Source: Lumnitzera littorea
Taxonomy: Eukaryota > Streptophyta > Magnoliopsida > Myrtales > Combretaceae
NCBI GenBank assembly: GCA_024138015.1
Contig: JAMXBB010000010.1
Coordinates: 9,919,254 to 9,983,253, forward strand
DNA: 64,000 bases
Direction of reading: 5' to 3'
Shown here in pieces: positions 37,602 to 50,200 of this stretch. The position numbers and the translations under genes were made by a program. The notes under the pieces are model-generated. The model searched no databases, had not been told where the DNA came from, and worked only from the letters and a program-made list of their open reading frames with translations. Numbering within the stretch: position 1 is the first letter of the stretch; each line of letters opens with the position of its first letter.

Positions 37602-38179
37602 TTTGAAAGTAAATGTGGGGACGATATGTAGTATGGATCCATTATTAATGAAGGTCTTCTTGATTGGATAGCTATTAAATATACTCAAATATAAAGCACA
37701 CTGTGATTAGAATTTATTGCATATATGTCTACATTAGAAAAGGAGATTGCATTTTCTTGTATTTGAGCCATTACGCAATGTTATATTCTCCATATTGACC
37801 TTAAGAGATTAATATAAGAGCATTTGCTTCTGTAAATCTAGTTTCACCATCAAACCTAAGTAAGTCAACAAAATCACGAAATTAAGGAGTCTTTGAGAGA
37901 GCATTAGCACATTTTGTCCACAATTTCATCAACTTTAAGTGCCTTAGCTTCTTTATCATGTACTATAGTTAATGGCCAATCATCTTGCACCTATGTTGGT
38001 TCATGGGCAACAACATGTACACTATTATGTGAAGCGTTGTGAGCTAAGATTGGATTGTTGCTAACATCATTGTTTGCAATGATGAGCTCTTTACTTTTTA
38101 TCTTGCCATGGAATAATCTTTGATAGGATGGTCTATAATCCTATGGTATGGGTGAAACATAGAGGTGCTCTTCTCATCA
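37602..38179. other. Intergenic sequence, no gene seen
   Basis: This is the spacer between the hAT element and the hAT MITE. No domain or paired repeat was found. Confidence 0.5.
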
Positions 38180-38737
38180 ATTGTAGCTAAGATTGTAGTC
38201 GAGCTTCTAAAGGCTTAGGCTTAACTCATTTAAAAATTGTCAAACTTGAGCTTTTATTGAGCTGCAAACTAAAACTTGAGCTTTACTCATTTAGATAAAC
38301 GTATTTTATCTTGAGTTCAGGTTTTGTTTACTAATTGAGCTTGACTTGAGCCGAGCTCAAGCCTATTCACAAGTCTAAACATATAAAATGAAGAAATATA
38401 CAGTAAATAGATTAACGAATAGTGAATAAGGATTATATTATATATTATATATTATCTTATGATATATTATATATATAATGTAGATATTAACTTTTTGATT
38501 TTAATAATATATAATATATAATACATAATATGTATAACATTTATAATATATATAAAGCTCGGGAGCCTAGTTGTGAACCTAAACTAGAGTTCAAGCTTGG
38601 TTTGTTCAAATAAACAAGTTTTATCTTAGGTTTGAGCTCGATTTGTTTACTAATTGAGTCAAGAAAGCTAAGCTTAAAGCGAGTTGAGTTCGAGTAACTT
38701 GTGAGCAGTTCGACTCATTTACAACCTTAGTTGTAGC
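38180..38737. mobile_element. hAT-type MITE (542 bp)
   Basis: The element 38188-38729 has ends TAAGATTG and CAACCTTA, and the inverted similarity extends inward to GTCGAGC and its counterpart GAGTCGAAC. Flanking 8-bp duplications are ATTGTAGC (38180-38187) and GTTGTAGC (38730-38737), one mismatch. Subterminal AACTTGAGCT/GAGCTCAAGC words crowd both sides, and the centre is an AT dinucleotide tract (38430-38560). It has no coding capacity. Its ends differ from those of the 33761 element, so that element is not its obvious parent. Confidence 0.85.
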
Positions 38738-41166
38738 CTTGATGTTTATTACTTTGGTAACTTGATGTTTTCATTGCTAGTTATTGGTCATGTATAGTGT
38801 ATACTTTACTTATCAAAAAATAGGAAAGGAGGTACTTTTGAAAAATTCTCTTAGTTAACTCACAACAGAGTTATTAGTTCTTTGTACATTTTAAGGAGTG
38901 CAATAAAAGAACATAAAAATAAAATTTCCTAAGTATGTGGTTTATTCAATGAACAAATTATGGATGTAACCATTCACTCGCTTTTTCTTCATCATGATAT
39001 CTTAAATGTCTAATTTTTCCTTAATTGCTTTATATACTCTGCCAGAATTTCTTTTAGCTTTTGTTGAATTCATTTCATAGTAGTTATCATAGCTCTCTCT
39101 CGTGTAGAGAAGAATTTTGTACATGTGGTTCTCTAGAAATTTAATGACTTAAGAAGAAGATTTATGCATCATATATATACCTATTCTATCGATACCTTTA
39201 TAAATTCCTTCGATTTCAAATTATCATTTAAGCTATAAACTTATAAATTCTCAATAAACTTCAACAAATGTACCTTCGTCCTTCATTACCTTCTACAAAA
39301 CATCATGAACTTTAGACTCATATGTTTCTTTGGGGAATGGTTTGCAACTACGCACTGATGTTAAGGGATCTTGAAGTCTAACACTTATGGAAGACTTAAC
39401 TTGCAATTTCAAGTACTCATTGAAGTTCTCCTTTATTATGAATAAAGTCTTTGAGTGAAGACAACAACTTCAGCTGGAATGGAAGGATTTAATCGTCTAG
39501 TGAATACATTGACTAATGCCTGATGGATTCTAAGAAAGGAGGAAAAATCACCAGTTTGACTTCTTGCATTCCTAGTTTTTGATATCACATTTCATCCAAA
39601 AATAATTGTTGGTGTAGGAACTTGATTGTCCTTCTCTCTAAGTGGATGAGGAGTATAATTATTGGTATTAGAAGTAAGGGTTTTATCTTGAATATTTCAC
39701 TATTTCTTTATTTTTTGATTGTTTGGAAGGGACAAAAGAAACATCTTGCTTCAACAATCTTGATCTCTATTGAACTTTTTTGTAGGATTCAAACCCTGAC
39801 TTTATTGGGCAATGCTTTATAGTGTAGTGACAGTAGGATTAGGAGGGATAATACTTTATTGAGCAATAATAGTAGCTTCCGTCACAAGGATTAACTAGTT
39901 AAACAGTGCAAGAGAGGCTTGTGCATTCTCTTGTTTGTTTTACAACATTCATGCAATAGCAAGAAGGTCTCTTCGATTATATTTGGGTTAACTTAGATGT
40001 TTTTTTTCTTACACTATTGTATTTAGCCTAGAGATCTCTAGGTTGGTTTTAGGCTCTAGAGAACTACCTTTAGCTTGATCACTCATCTTTTTTCATTAAA
40101 ATGTCATTTGTTCATTTTCTCTTTCTTTCCTAATCGAGTTATGAAAATATAGATGTATATATTTGCTAGGTGAGTGTCACTTTGTATGCTTCACGTGACA
40201 AGAGATGAATGTTGTCACTTAGAGTGACATGTTGATTAGGATGAGATAGAGAGGGATAAGAGAGAGCAAACAAGCAATCTTAGGAAGCCTGTACATTAGT
40301 TTAACATTTGGAGGATCTCTAAAGTAGTAGAAACTTAAATTGAAGAAGCTTTCATCAATAATTTCATCTAATATCTAAGAACATTATTAGATAACTTTGA
40401 TGATCAATAGAAAAGATTAATACGGCTTTCCAAAGCCATTGATAGGCTTTTAGAAGGGATGTGTACACATCAAAGCGTCTTTCAAGATTCCTAATATATA
40501 TGAGTAGCTTAGAAAGGTAAATACCACACAAGCAATCTCAATAGATGATATTTTGAGTTTATCAAGTAAATCATCACAAAATATGGTTTTAAGATTTGAA
40601 TTTTATTATTAATCCAAATAACCAGTCCAAATTACATTAGGTTTTTTAATATGTTTGCAATTTGACCCCTCAACAATAGTCCATACAATATTGGGAAAAA
40701 GAAAATCCATTTATTAAGTAAATACTCCTTTTCCTGCTTTTCGTAAGATATATAATTAGTTTTGAATAATATGATTTTTTTTAAATATTTAATGACCGAC
40801 TAGGATGTTATTCTACATGACATAAATAAGATATAATCATTTCCTACATATAAGAAACTCTTTGAGTCTAGGAAAATTACCCATCCATCATCCTTTTCTG
40901 TTATATGAATTTTCATTCTATTTTATTTATTTTAAATACATCTTCTCTCTTTTTTCTTCAAAATAAGACACATACATATATACACAAACATTAAAATTCC
41001 GAAGAAGATATAATTAGCTCGTTAATTCATGGCACATTTTGGTAAAAACACCTCGTAATTAAATTTCCACCCATCTTTACGATCAAAATGTTTCATTTTA
41101 ACCCCGAAAAGAAGGAAAGAAAATAAAAGATATACGCCACCTTTTGTGATCTTTTTTCCTTTTTAG
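38738..41166. other. Intergenic and probable upstream region of RHD3, no other gene seen
   Basis: No protein domain or repeat structure could be supported. The last 300 bases probably include the RHD3 promoter. Weak TATA candidates are AGATATACG near 41129 and CATATATACAC near 40975. The CT-rich tract 41150-41215 looks like a plant 5' leader. Confidence 0.45.
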
Positions 41167-41277
41167 ATGGTTCGCTCTCTTTTTCCCTCTTCCATTTTCT
41201 CACCAAGTTTCCTACGTACCAAACAAACTTCTCTGAAGCTTCCAAAATCAACCCATAATCGATCCAGACACACGTAA
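41167..41277 (+). CDS. Candidate upstream ORF of RHD3 (36 codons)
   Basis: ATG at 41167 opens a frame of 36 sense codons that stops at 41275-41277, two bases before the RHD3 start codon at 41280. The peptide is Ser-, Lys- and Arg-rich with no known domain. It matters only if transcription starts upstream of 41167, which the sequence cannot prove. If present, a ribosome finishing it would have to reinitiate almost at once to make RHD3, so it could dampen translation. Confidence 0.4.
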   Translation: MVRSLFPSSIFSPSFLRTKQTSLKLPKSTHNRSRHT

Positions 41278-41279
41278 AG

Positions 41280-44200
41280 ATGGGTACTTCTCCATTCGTT
41301 TATTCATTTACGTATTCGCATGTATTTTTATCTTTTGATTATCATATTTCTATATATTCACATACATATGCATGCATGTACGCTTATAAATGCATGTAAT
41401 TTAATCGTTATAACTGTTTTGGTTATGGTTTTTTCGATTAGTTATTACTTTATTATTGATAATGTATTCAGTTTTTGGTTTTTGTTACGTTTTGCATGCA
41501 ATGTGATCTTAACGTTAATGTTTATCTATGTCAAATGTATAACAATTGCGGTACATTAGAAAGATACAAATATGGATGCTTTTTTCTTTCTTAAATTTTG
41601 ATTAATTTTAGGAAAGATTGAATCTTTGATCGGTTTGCATTTCATTGTTTGAAAATTTAATAAGAGAATAGGCCTACGTCTCAATTTCCATATAAAAAAA
41701 GAAATTTACAATGGCTTGAAGTGGTATAAATTTGGAGTTGATTGTCGTTTAGATTAAAACAAAATGTTTCTGGTCTTTCGGGCAAGATGACATTCTTATT
41801 TCTCTATGATTGAACCGCTTAAAAAGCTCATGGAAATCTGGCAGGATGATGGCACTGCATTTGGCTTGGTTTCTATAGTTGCAGTGAATGATCTAAATGG
41901 AGTTTTCTTTTCTTTACTTTTTTAAAATTATTCTTCTTTTTTTTTCAATGGAGGTGGAAAACCTCTTAACAAACCTTTAAATTATGCTATTTGTAACTGT
42001 TAAATAATAGGCTATTGACTGAAAGTGGCTGCGCTAATTAGTCGTGCTAATGGGTTGAAGGTGGTGGAAGGTGACAGTAGCAGAACACTATGCGGAAAAT
42101 TGTTTTCCTCATCTTATGTGGTCATCTTCTGCATTAGTTAATCTCAATCTTTGGCTTTGCATTGCTAGCCTACCTCTCACCATTGCTTAACATAAAAAAC
42201 TACTGGTTGTTTAACTACCAGTTTTACTACTGAAGTGCAACAAACATCAAATAATATTTGGAAAACATTTCTTGTGAAACAAATGGACTCTCAGATTTCC
42301 TTTGAATGGTTAATTGAGCATATAGAGTTGTAACACCATGTTGGATGATAAATGTGAAGTCTCTGGCTCAGCTGGTATAAATGGTTTGCCTTTGATCGAA
42401 ATGGATTCTGGCTGATATATGGAGATAATACTGGCACTTGATTGAAAAATTCCATCTTTTTGGGGTGCATTTCTCTGGCATGAAAAAAATTCTGTTTCTT
42501 TTTAACATCTTGTTCACTCCAGTTTTCTGAATGCTGAATATCATCGTAGTAAATAGAGAATGTTGATATTAGCTGTTGGTGGCTAGTAGCTTAAGAGCTG
42601 GTAGGAGGTAGCAGAACTAGTTGTTGGCTGGTGATAACGGTTGATATTTGTGTGAAAACATTGAAAATTAGACAGAATGATTGCATCAACAATGTGTTTT
42701 TCCTTTTTCTTTTATTTCCTGAGACTGTAAAAATATCTTCATGAAACAAAGAGATACTTAAGGAAACTGGGAAATAATGAGCTCTAGGTGGCTGTTATGT
42801 GGATTTGTATGGTTGAAAGAAAATTTTTTGAGAAGTAGGTTAAATTTCTGGGGAGAAGTGGAGTTGCCAGCCCAATTGTATCATTTAAAGGGTCTTTATT
42901 TTTTGAAAAACATTTGTTTAGTGTAGATAACTGTACTTTCTCACCTGCTCTATCTTTGAATCCTCCAGTTTCACTTGATGTGTAGTGCCAAATGTATGCT
43001 TTCATTGCTATGCATGTCTACTTCTCAGATAAGAAGAGCGAATGCTGTTCCACTCAACTCATTGATGGAGATGGTGCATTCAATGTTGATGGCCTTGAAA
43101 GTTTCATCAAGGAGGTTAGATTGGGGGAATGTGGCTTGTCATATGCCGTAGTCTCCATCATGGGCCCTCAAAGCAGCGGTAAGTGGCTTCTTTTGTTGGT
43201 CTAGGCTCTCTTCATTTGTTTTATGGATAGAGATATATTATAGAGGAAGTGCAACCTTTTTACCATCACCGTTCTTGAGATGGAAGAAGGTTATTCTGGA
43301 GCATAGTTGCTCTTCTTTTGTCATTTTTAATTTTTTAATGTGTTACTATCAAGTTATTTTAGCCTTCATTCAGTTTTATTGGCATTCTGTAACATTCAAT
43401 TGATCTTGTATTTAATTGTCCATATAACGTAGGAAATCAACCTTGTTGAGACACATCTCTAATTTCTGATCGTCATTGTGACAGGGAAGAGTACACTATT
43501 AAATCATTTATTTGGAACCAACTTCAAGGAGATGGATGCCTTTAGAGGAAGGCATGTCTTAGCATTTAGTTACCTTCGGATCACTTTTGTTGTGATGTAA
43601 GAATCAGAAAGTTTGACTTAATGTTTTTCTTTCTCAGGTCACAAACAACAAAAGGTATTTGGTTGGCAAGATGTTCTGGGATTGAACCTTGTACTCTTGT
43701 AATGGATTTGGAGGGTACCGATGGAAGAGAAAGAGGAGAGGTTTTCCTACCAAACTTTTCCCTCTGTAGAAAGGGCATAGAAATGTGAATTTTAAGACCT
43801 CTATCTTTCTTTCTTCCTTCCTTCCTTTCTTTCTTTTTTTTTTTTTTTTTCCATTTTCAAGTTGCTGGAAGTTGCAAACACTTCTGTTTCTACTAGTATT
43901 TTTGTAGAACTGACTATGCACAACAAGTAAGCAACAGAGAGAATATACCTAGTCTGTTCCTGTTGAATCTGGCTTAGTTTCTTACAAATATAGCTTGAGA
44001 AAACAAACAGAATTAGAATTATCTTCTTTTCTCTAAACAAAGAAAAAGGAATAAAATAAATGATCTTCTTTTGGCAACATGATATCACAGTTCAATAACA
44101 AAGAATTTAAAAGATTCATGTTTCATATCTCGTTGTGAAAGAAAGCTTAATCTTTTGTCATTGCTTAGATTAAATTTCGGACTACCTTTTCTCCTTAAAA

Positions 44201-47200
44201 GACAAGATTCTTGCTTGCTGATACAGCCTCCTGATTGGCCTTTATTTTACTTTCAGGATGATACTGCATTTGAAAAGCAGAGTGCTCTTTTCGCTCTTGC
44301 TGTCTCAGACATTGTGCTTATAAATATGTAAGCACTTTAGGATGGCACTGGTTGACAATGCCTTGTCAGGTTGTGCATCTACTAACAAGATCTATCCCGT
44401 CCTTATATTTAGGTGGTGTCATGATATTGGTCGGGAGCAAGCTGCAAATAAACCTCTTCTAAAAACTGTTTTCCAGGTACTTGCGTTTGATTTGTCTTAA
44501 AGCAAGTCATGTTGTTTGGAGATTGCGAGAGCTATAATTCATTTGCTCATTCTGATTGCAGGTCATGATGCGATTGTTTAGTCCTCGAAAGACAACTTTG
44601 ATGTTTGTCATACGTGATAAAACAAGGGTACATGTTTCTCCAACTCATTGTGTCATGCTTGTAGATAGGGGGGCCATTAGTTTGGATATTCTTTCATTTG
44701 ATATACTGTTGCTTCTTCATTTCCAGTTCAAGCTGTCAGTAAAGCTTTTCATATTTTGCAGACTCCTCTGGAAAATTTGGAACCTGTTCTTCGAGAAGAT
44801 ATTCAGAAGGCAAGGGATTTTTTGCTTTATTCTCCGTGATTGTTCAAATATTAAATAGATTGATCTGTTTTGTTCACCATATTCTCTCTGCTGTTTGGTT
44901 GCAGATATGGGATTCTGTTCCTAAACCACAAGCACATAGTGAAACTCCCCTTAGTGAATTTTTTAATGTATGCATCTGATCTACACTCTCGATTGTTGAG
45001 TGCTCCAAGTGTTTTCTTTAATATCTCTTAATTCTGCAGGTTGAAGTTGTTGCTCTTTCTAGTTATGAAGAGAAGGAAGAACAATTTAAGGAGCAGGTAC
45101 AGACCATGTGGAATTCACCATCTTTTTCTGTTTGCACAGGAGCATGTTTCTCTAATATTAGGATGTCTATATCTTATTTATTGAGGTTCCAATAAAAGGT
45201 GATGGACAACACTTAAAACTTCCTTTATGAGCTTATGAATTATGGAATCTGGAAATAGCATAACGTTTAACAGGGTTAATATTGCCTCTACAAGTGCATG
45301 CATTGAGAATAATGTATAATTTTCTTTAAAAAGAGAACTATATGTTGCACTAGGAGTCGAACAATGATAAGTTTCAGCTGGATTTTGAAAGGATTACCAT
45401 CAACGGAAAAAAAAGAAAAGGAGATTCAGCTGTATTTTTCATGCACTCTTTAGTAAACACAAGAAACTAACTTTTCTTCACTGATGGTTTGCAATTCACT
45501 TAATTTAGCTAATTATTCTTGATATTTCTGGCTTATACATTTGACCTTTATATGGCACAAAAGGTTGCAAGCTTGAGAGAGAGGTTCTTTCATTCTATTG
45601 CACCTGGTGGACTTGCTGGAGATCGGCGTGGTGTTGTGCCTGCTTCTGGGTTTTCTTTTAGTTCCCAGCAAATATGGAGGGTCATTAAGGAGAACAGGGA
45701 CCTTGACTTGCCTGCACACAAGGTAGGGCCAGAAGAAGTTATTTTCATAGAGATGGATACCGTTCTGACGCTTTTCCAATGCAATCTTCATTAAGGTTAT
45801 GGTGGCTACTGTACGTTGTGAAGAAATAGCTAATGAGATTTATTCCAATTTCGTTGCCAATGAGGTACCATTTCTATCTTTGATGATATGACTAATATGT
45901 TCATTATTGTCCTATGTACTTTTTTAAGCAAGAATAACTGTTTCCTTCTAAATTTCAGGAATGGTGTGCATTGGAAGAAGCTGTACAAGCAGGACCCGTT
46001 GCAGGTTTTGGCAAGAAGCTTAGTTCAATTCTTGACGCTAGTCTGTCAGGGTAATACGTAGTTTATGGATAAATATTCACTTTACTACATTGATCATCTT
46101 ATTTTTAACTGGTCTCTAGGGGGTAATCATGATCATGGATGTTACATTAAGCCCACTAAATCCATAAGGCTACTATAACCATAATTACACCAATCTTCAG
46201 CCAAATTTGCTTAAAACCTTAAATTTGGCTCCAATTAAATTACTGCAATTATATGTTTCCAGTCGGCACTTTCAGTTCTTTCTCATTAGGTCTTGGGAGT
46301 AATAGATATTAATTTTATCGAACTTCACTTCAGACTCTCACTGAGTTGAGAATCATTGGATGTTATGTATAGTAGAGTAGTCAAAATATGCAACTTGAAC
46401 GTGTGCAAAAAATGCATCCAGTCTACTCTTCTTAATGAATCTTTTAATCCTCCTTTTCTTGACTTTTAAAAGCAATACGTAATCTTATATACAAATGCTG
46501 GATATGAAGCTATCTATACTTTATGCAAAATGCAACTAACTTCTAAGTGATATTCTTTTGCATGGGAACTTGGGTAAAAGCTGGCAAGGCAGGTGGAGAA
46601 GAGCGATGTAATCTGAGCAATATATGGACTACTATTATATATACCTTAGATTACCAAATGAAATCTAAAATTGGTTATGTAGCGAGCAAACTAGTCATGA
46701 GCAAAGCATCCTGCTAATTGCTTGGTGCCTTATAATCAGGTGCATGCTAAAGTCTCTGCTTGTTAGTACTGGGAAAATAAAACACAGAGAAGGGACTTTT
46801 ACATATTACACTTTCAAGGTCATGATAGTAAATATAGAGACCGTTCTATGCAATGAGAAGGATAGTATTTACCATATATAGGTTCCTTTAAGACAGTTGC
46901 TTTTTAGTGTATCTCCATGCTTGATATTTTTTAGCTGCCTGGATCTTCATCTTCTAATACACTGCAAAAAGTATTTATCGCGGCAGTTCTGGACTTAGAA
47001 TTTCATTCTTACAAAGGAACTTTGCAATAAATACCTACGAATTTTATTGTGAATTCAGAGAAGAAAACCTGCATTTTTAGAAGGTTGCATTTTGTGGTAC
47101 ATGGTATGAGTTCTGTCCTTCCAGCATGTTGCCTTTATAGCTGTTATTATAACTTGAATTTTGATGGCAAATGTGAATGCCAAGATTTATGGTAGGCTTA

Positions 47201-50200
47201 TTTGACATGGTAAATGTGAATATTGATTTACCATGATTTATGGTAGGCTATTTTGACAAAATTATTGGGTAAATTTTTTGTTACAATTAATAGCCATATT
47301 TTATTGAAGAAAATAAAGAAGAATTCACGTACTTTTAAGCCAAAATTATTGAATTTATAATTCATGGTAATTTACACCTACCAATTTGTGGAGTCTACAA
47401 ATGAGCAATTATGGAAACTCATTTTGAATCAAAAAGTGAGTGGTATGTGAGTTGAAAAGATTAGAGAGAAAATCCTTAACTTTTAAGGATATTGAGTGTA
47501 ATTGGATTAAGGGTTTTCATTGTTATTCCCTCTTATATTTGTATCACTTTTTTTCAATTATTAGTAGGTTTCCTTCTCTTCTTCTCCCGTGGACTAGGTT
47601 ACTTGCCGAACCACATAAATTTTTATGTCTTATTATTTTCTGTATTTTGTTGTTGTCGATTATTAATGTGCCTAAACAGGATTTTTAATCCTGGTTATCC
47701 CCAACAATAGCTTATTTAAATGCGCTCCAAAAGAATAATATATATAAGAAGCACCTTGTTATTTGTAATTTTGAATCTATTAATGTGTAAGATATAAGAA
47801 ACATAAACTCATCTAAGAGCTCAACTGGTTGGTGGAGTGGAGCTGAAGTAAACATGATACGAAAGAGAGAGGTCTTGAGTTCAACTACCTGCATGTATTA
47901 CTTGACTTCTTAATTGATTATTTTCATTTAATGGGTCTTTATCACTGTCTAAGCCCACAGGTGAGGGGGATTTTGTTAAAGTTAACAATTTAAAAAGCGC
48001 ACCTTGCTTAAGCTTTTAGATAGAGCTGGTGTAATTAATGGAGTTAATTGTTTAAGGTTATGGAATGCCATCTTCACTTTGTACTCACTGTGCTTTGACG
48101 GTAAGAGCTGTCCCTATTTAATAAGTAAAATAAATAATAAAGCTCGCATATTATGTTCAAGAAATGGTTCGGTTTATAATTTAATGACTGACACTCTGCT
48201 TCATTCGCTTCGTAGGTATGCATCAGAAGCTACCTTTTTTGACGAAGGTGTCAGATGTGCTAAGCAAAAGCAACTTGAAGAAAAGCTGCTGCAGGTACAT
48301 TTTTGGTTTAGTTTTGCTCCAAGAGTTAGAATAGCAATATTTAGTTTAATTTTTTGCACGTTCTGATAATATTTCATGTGAATATACATCCAAGTCTTTT
48401 TTTTTTTTTCCCTTTATTTTATTATGGAAAACTTGTGAAAAATACAAGACAACCTTGGTGGAAAATTTTTGAAGAGAGAACTTTCACACAGATCTAATAG
48501 GCATAAAACCATAGATGTGGAGTTTCATATGTAAACTGTATACATCTTTTGTGCTGATGATTGTTTTCGTTTCCTGTTTGTCTTCTGACATTTCAGCTTG
48601 TCCAACCAGCCTTTCAAGCGGTGTTGGGTCATCTAAGGTCTGGGACGTTTGAAAAATTTGAGGACGCGTTTGATAAGGCTTTGAATGAAGGAGAGGCATT
48701 TTGTCAAGCTGCTCAAGCTTGTGCTGATGCACATATGTCTATGTTTGATGATGGATGTGCAGGTGCAGTAAGATTTTCCCAATGCTTTCTTTTTGGTAGA
48801 TAAATAGTGTTTAATTAATAACTTCAAGACTGGTAGAAAGAAGCTCTATAGTTGGACGATTGGTGGCCAGAGTATAATTATGGAGAAGATTGAATTGATA
48901 AGAGCGAGCCTGTTGCTATTACTGTACATATGCATCTGCATGTATTAAGGGTAGAATAGTATTTTTCTCGTTTAATTAATAAATACTTGCATGTGTTATA
49001 CTCTCTACTGCAAAATACAAAACCCTAATTTCCCTTAATTTTTTTTCTTTTTTTCCTCTTCTCTGCCGTCATCCAACAAAGTCGCCGGACTCCTTCCTCT
49101 TATTTTCTGACCAATCATCCTTCTTCTTCTTTCGTTTTTTTTTTTTTTTTCATCATTCACTCCCCTACCCACTCATCGGAAAACATGTCGACTTCCCTCC
49201 CCACCTCCACAGATCAACCTATTGTCCTCAACCCACTCACCTCTGACCTTCCGCCACCTCCTCCCACCGCCTCCCTGACCATGGCAGCCTCCACTGCCAA
49301 CGCTCTCTCCAACACATCAAACCTGCCTCTCGTGTCCAGACTCCCCACATCGACCCACCCCCTCCTTCCTGTCTCGCCTTCTCTCTCCAGCACGCACTTG
49401 CCCCCACCCGCTACCAACTTCCCTTCTCCCCCATCTCGACACTCTCTTTCGCTCCAACCCTTGTTGTTCACGTCGCTGCTCCCTTCGAACATCCCTCTAA
49501 TCTCTCCACTATTTCTCACTCACCCTCCCTTGCTCCCACACACTTTCCCGAACCCCTACCATTTACGCTCCCATCCACCACAAATATTAGTACCATTGTA
49601 CCGACTAAATTTGCGGCAGATGATTATCACCTCTAGGTCTCGCTCATGACATCTTATCTGATATCTTCGGATCTGTACCGCAATGTTGACGGCACAATCT
49701 TGGCACCCCCTTCTACAATCGTCATCAACCAGGACTCAACATCCATCACTAATCCTGCCTACACAACTTAGCTTTGTATCAACCACACCGTTCGTGCACT
49801 ATTGCTTAGCCACAATTTCTACTGAAATCCTGATGGAAGTTCATGATATTCTCCTTGCCTATGACATCTAAGACTGCCCTCCGCCCATGGTCTACGTTGT
49901 CTACCTTGGGAATATGACGCCTTGGTCACCACTCTGACACATATGCTAGTTGCACAAACATTTGATCAAGTGTGTGTAAAGCTAATCAATCAAGAATAAT
50001 GGCTGAAAAATCAAGCGACTGATGATTCCTCTGTCTCCGTTCCTACAGCCTTGTACACTCAAATACCTTCACTCCAGCTCGAAATAAAGGTTGAGGCCGC
50101 GCTAGGTCTGGCTCCAGGGGGCAGGGTTGCACCCTGCTTCTGACTTCTGCCCTGATTGTCGCGCCCAGAATCTGCGATCATCTCCCGGTCCTGATGTCAT

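Noticed and set aside
42358..42375. GGCTCAGCTGGTATAAATGG in RHD3 intron 1 as a tRNA-like A box
   Set aside because: No B box at suitable distance and no cloverleaf pairing.
43801..44088. Lys/Glu-rich minus-strand frame in RHD3 intron 4
   Set aside because: It is the reverse of a CTTT/CTTC microsatellite and the intron's pyrimidine tract; there is no homology or promoter.
49185..49649. 154-codon Pro/Ser-rich frame as a separate cell-wall or extensin-like gene
   Set aside because: It lies directly before the gag and protease parts of the intronic Copia element and has the Thr/Pro/Ser-rich start seen in this type of gag.
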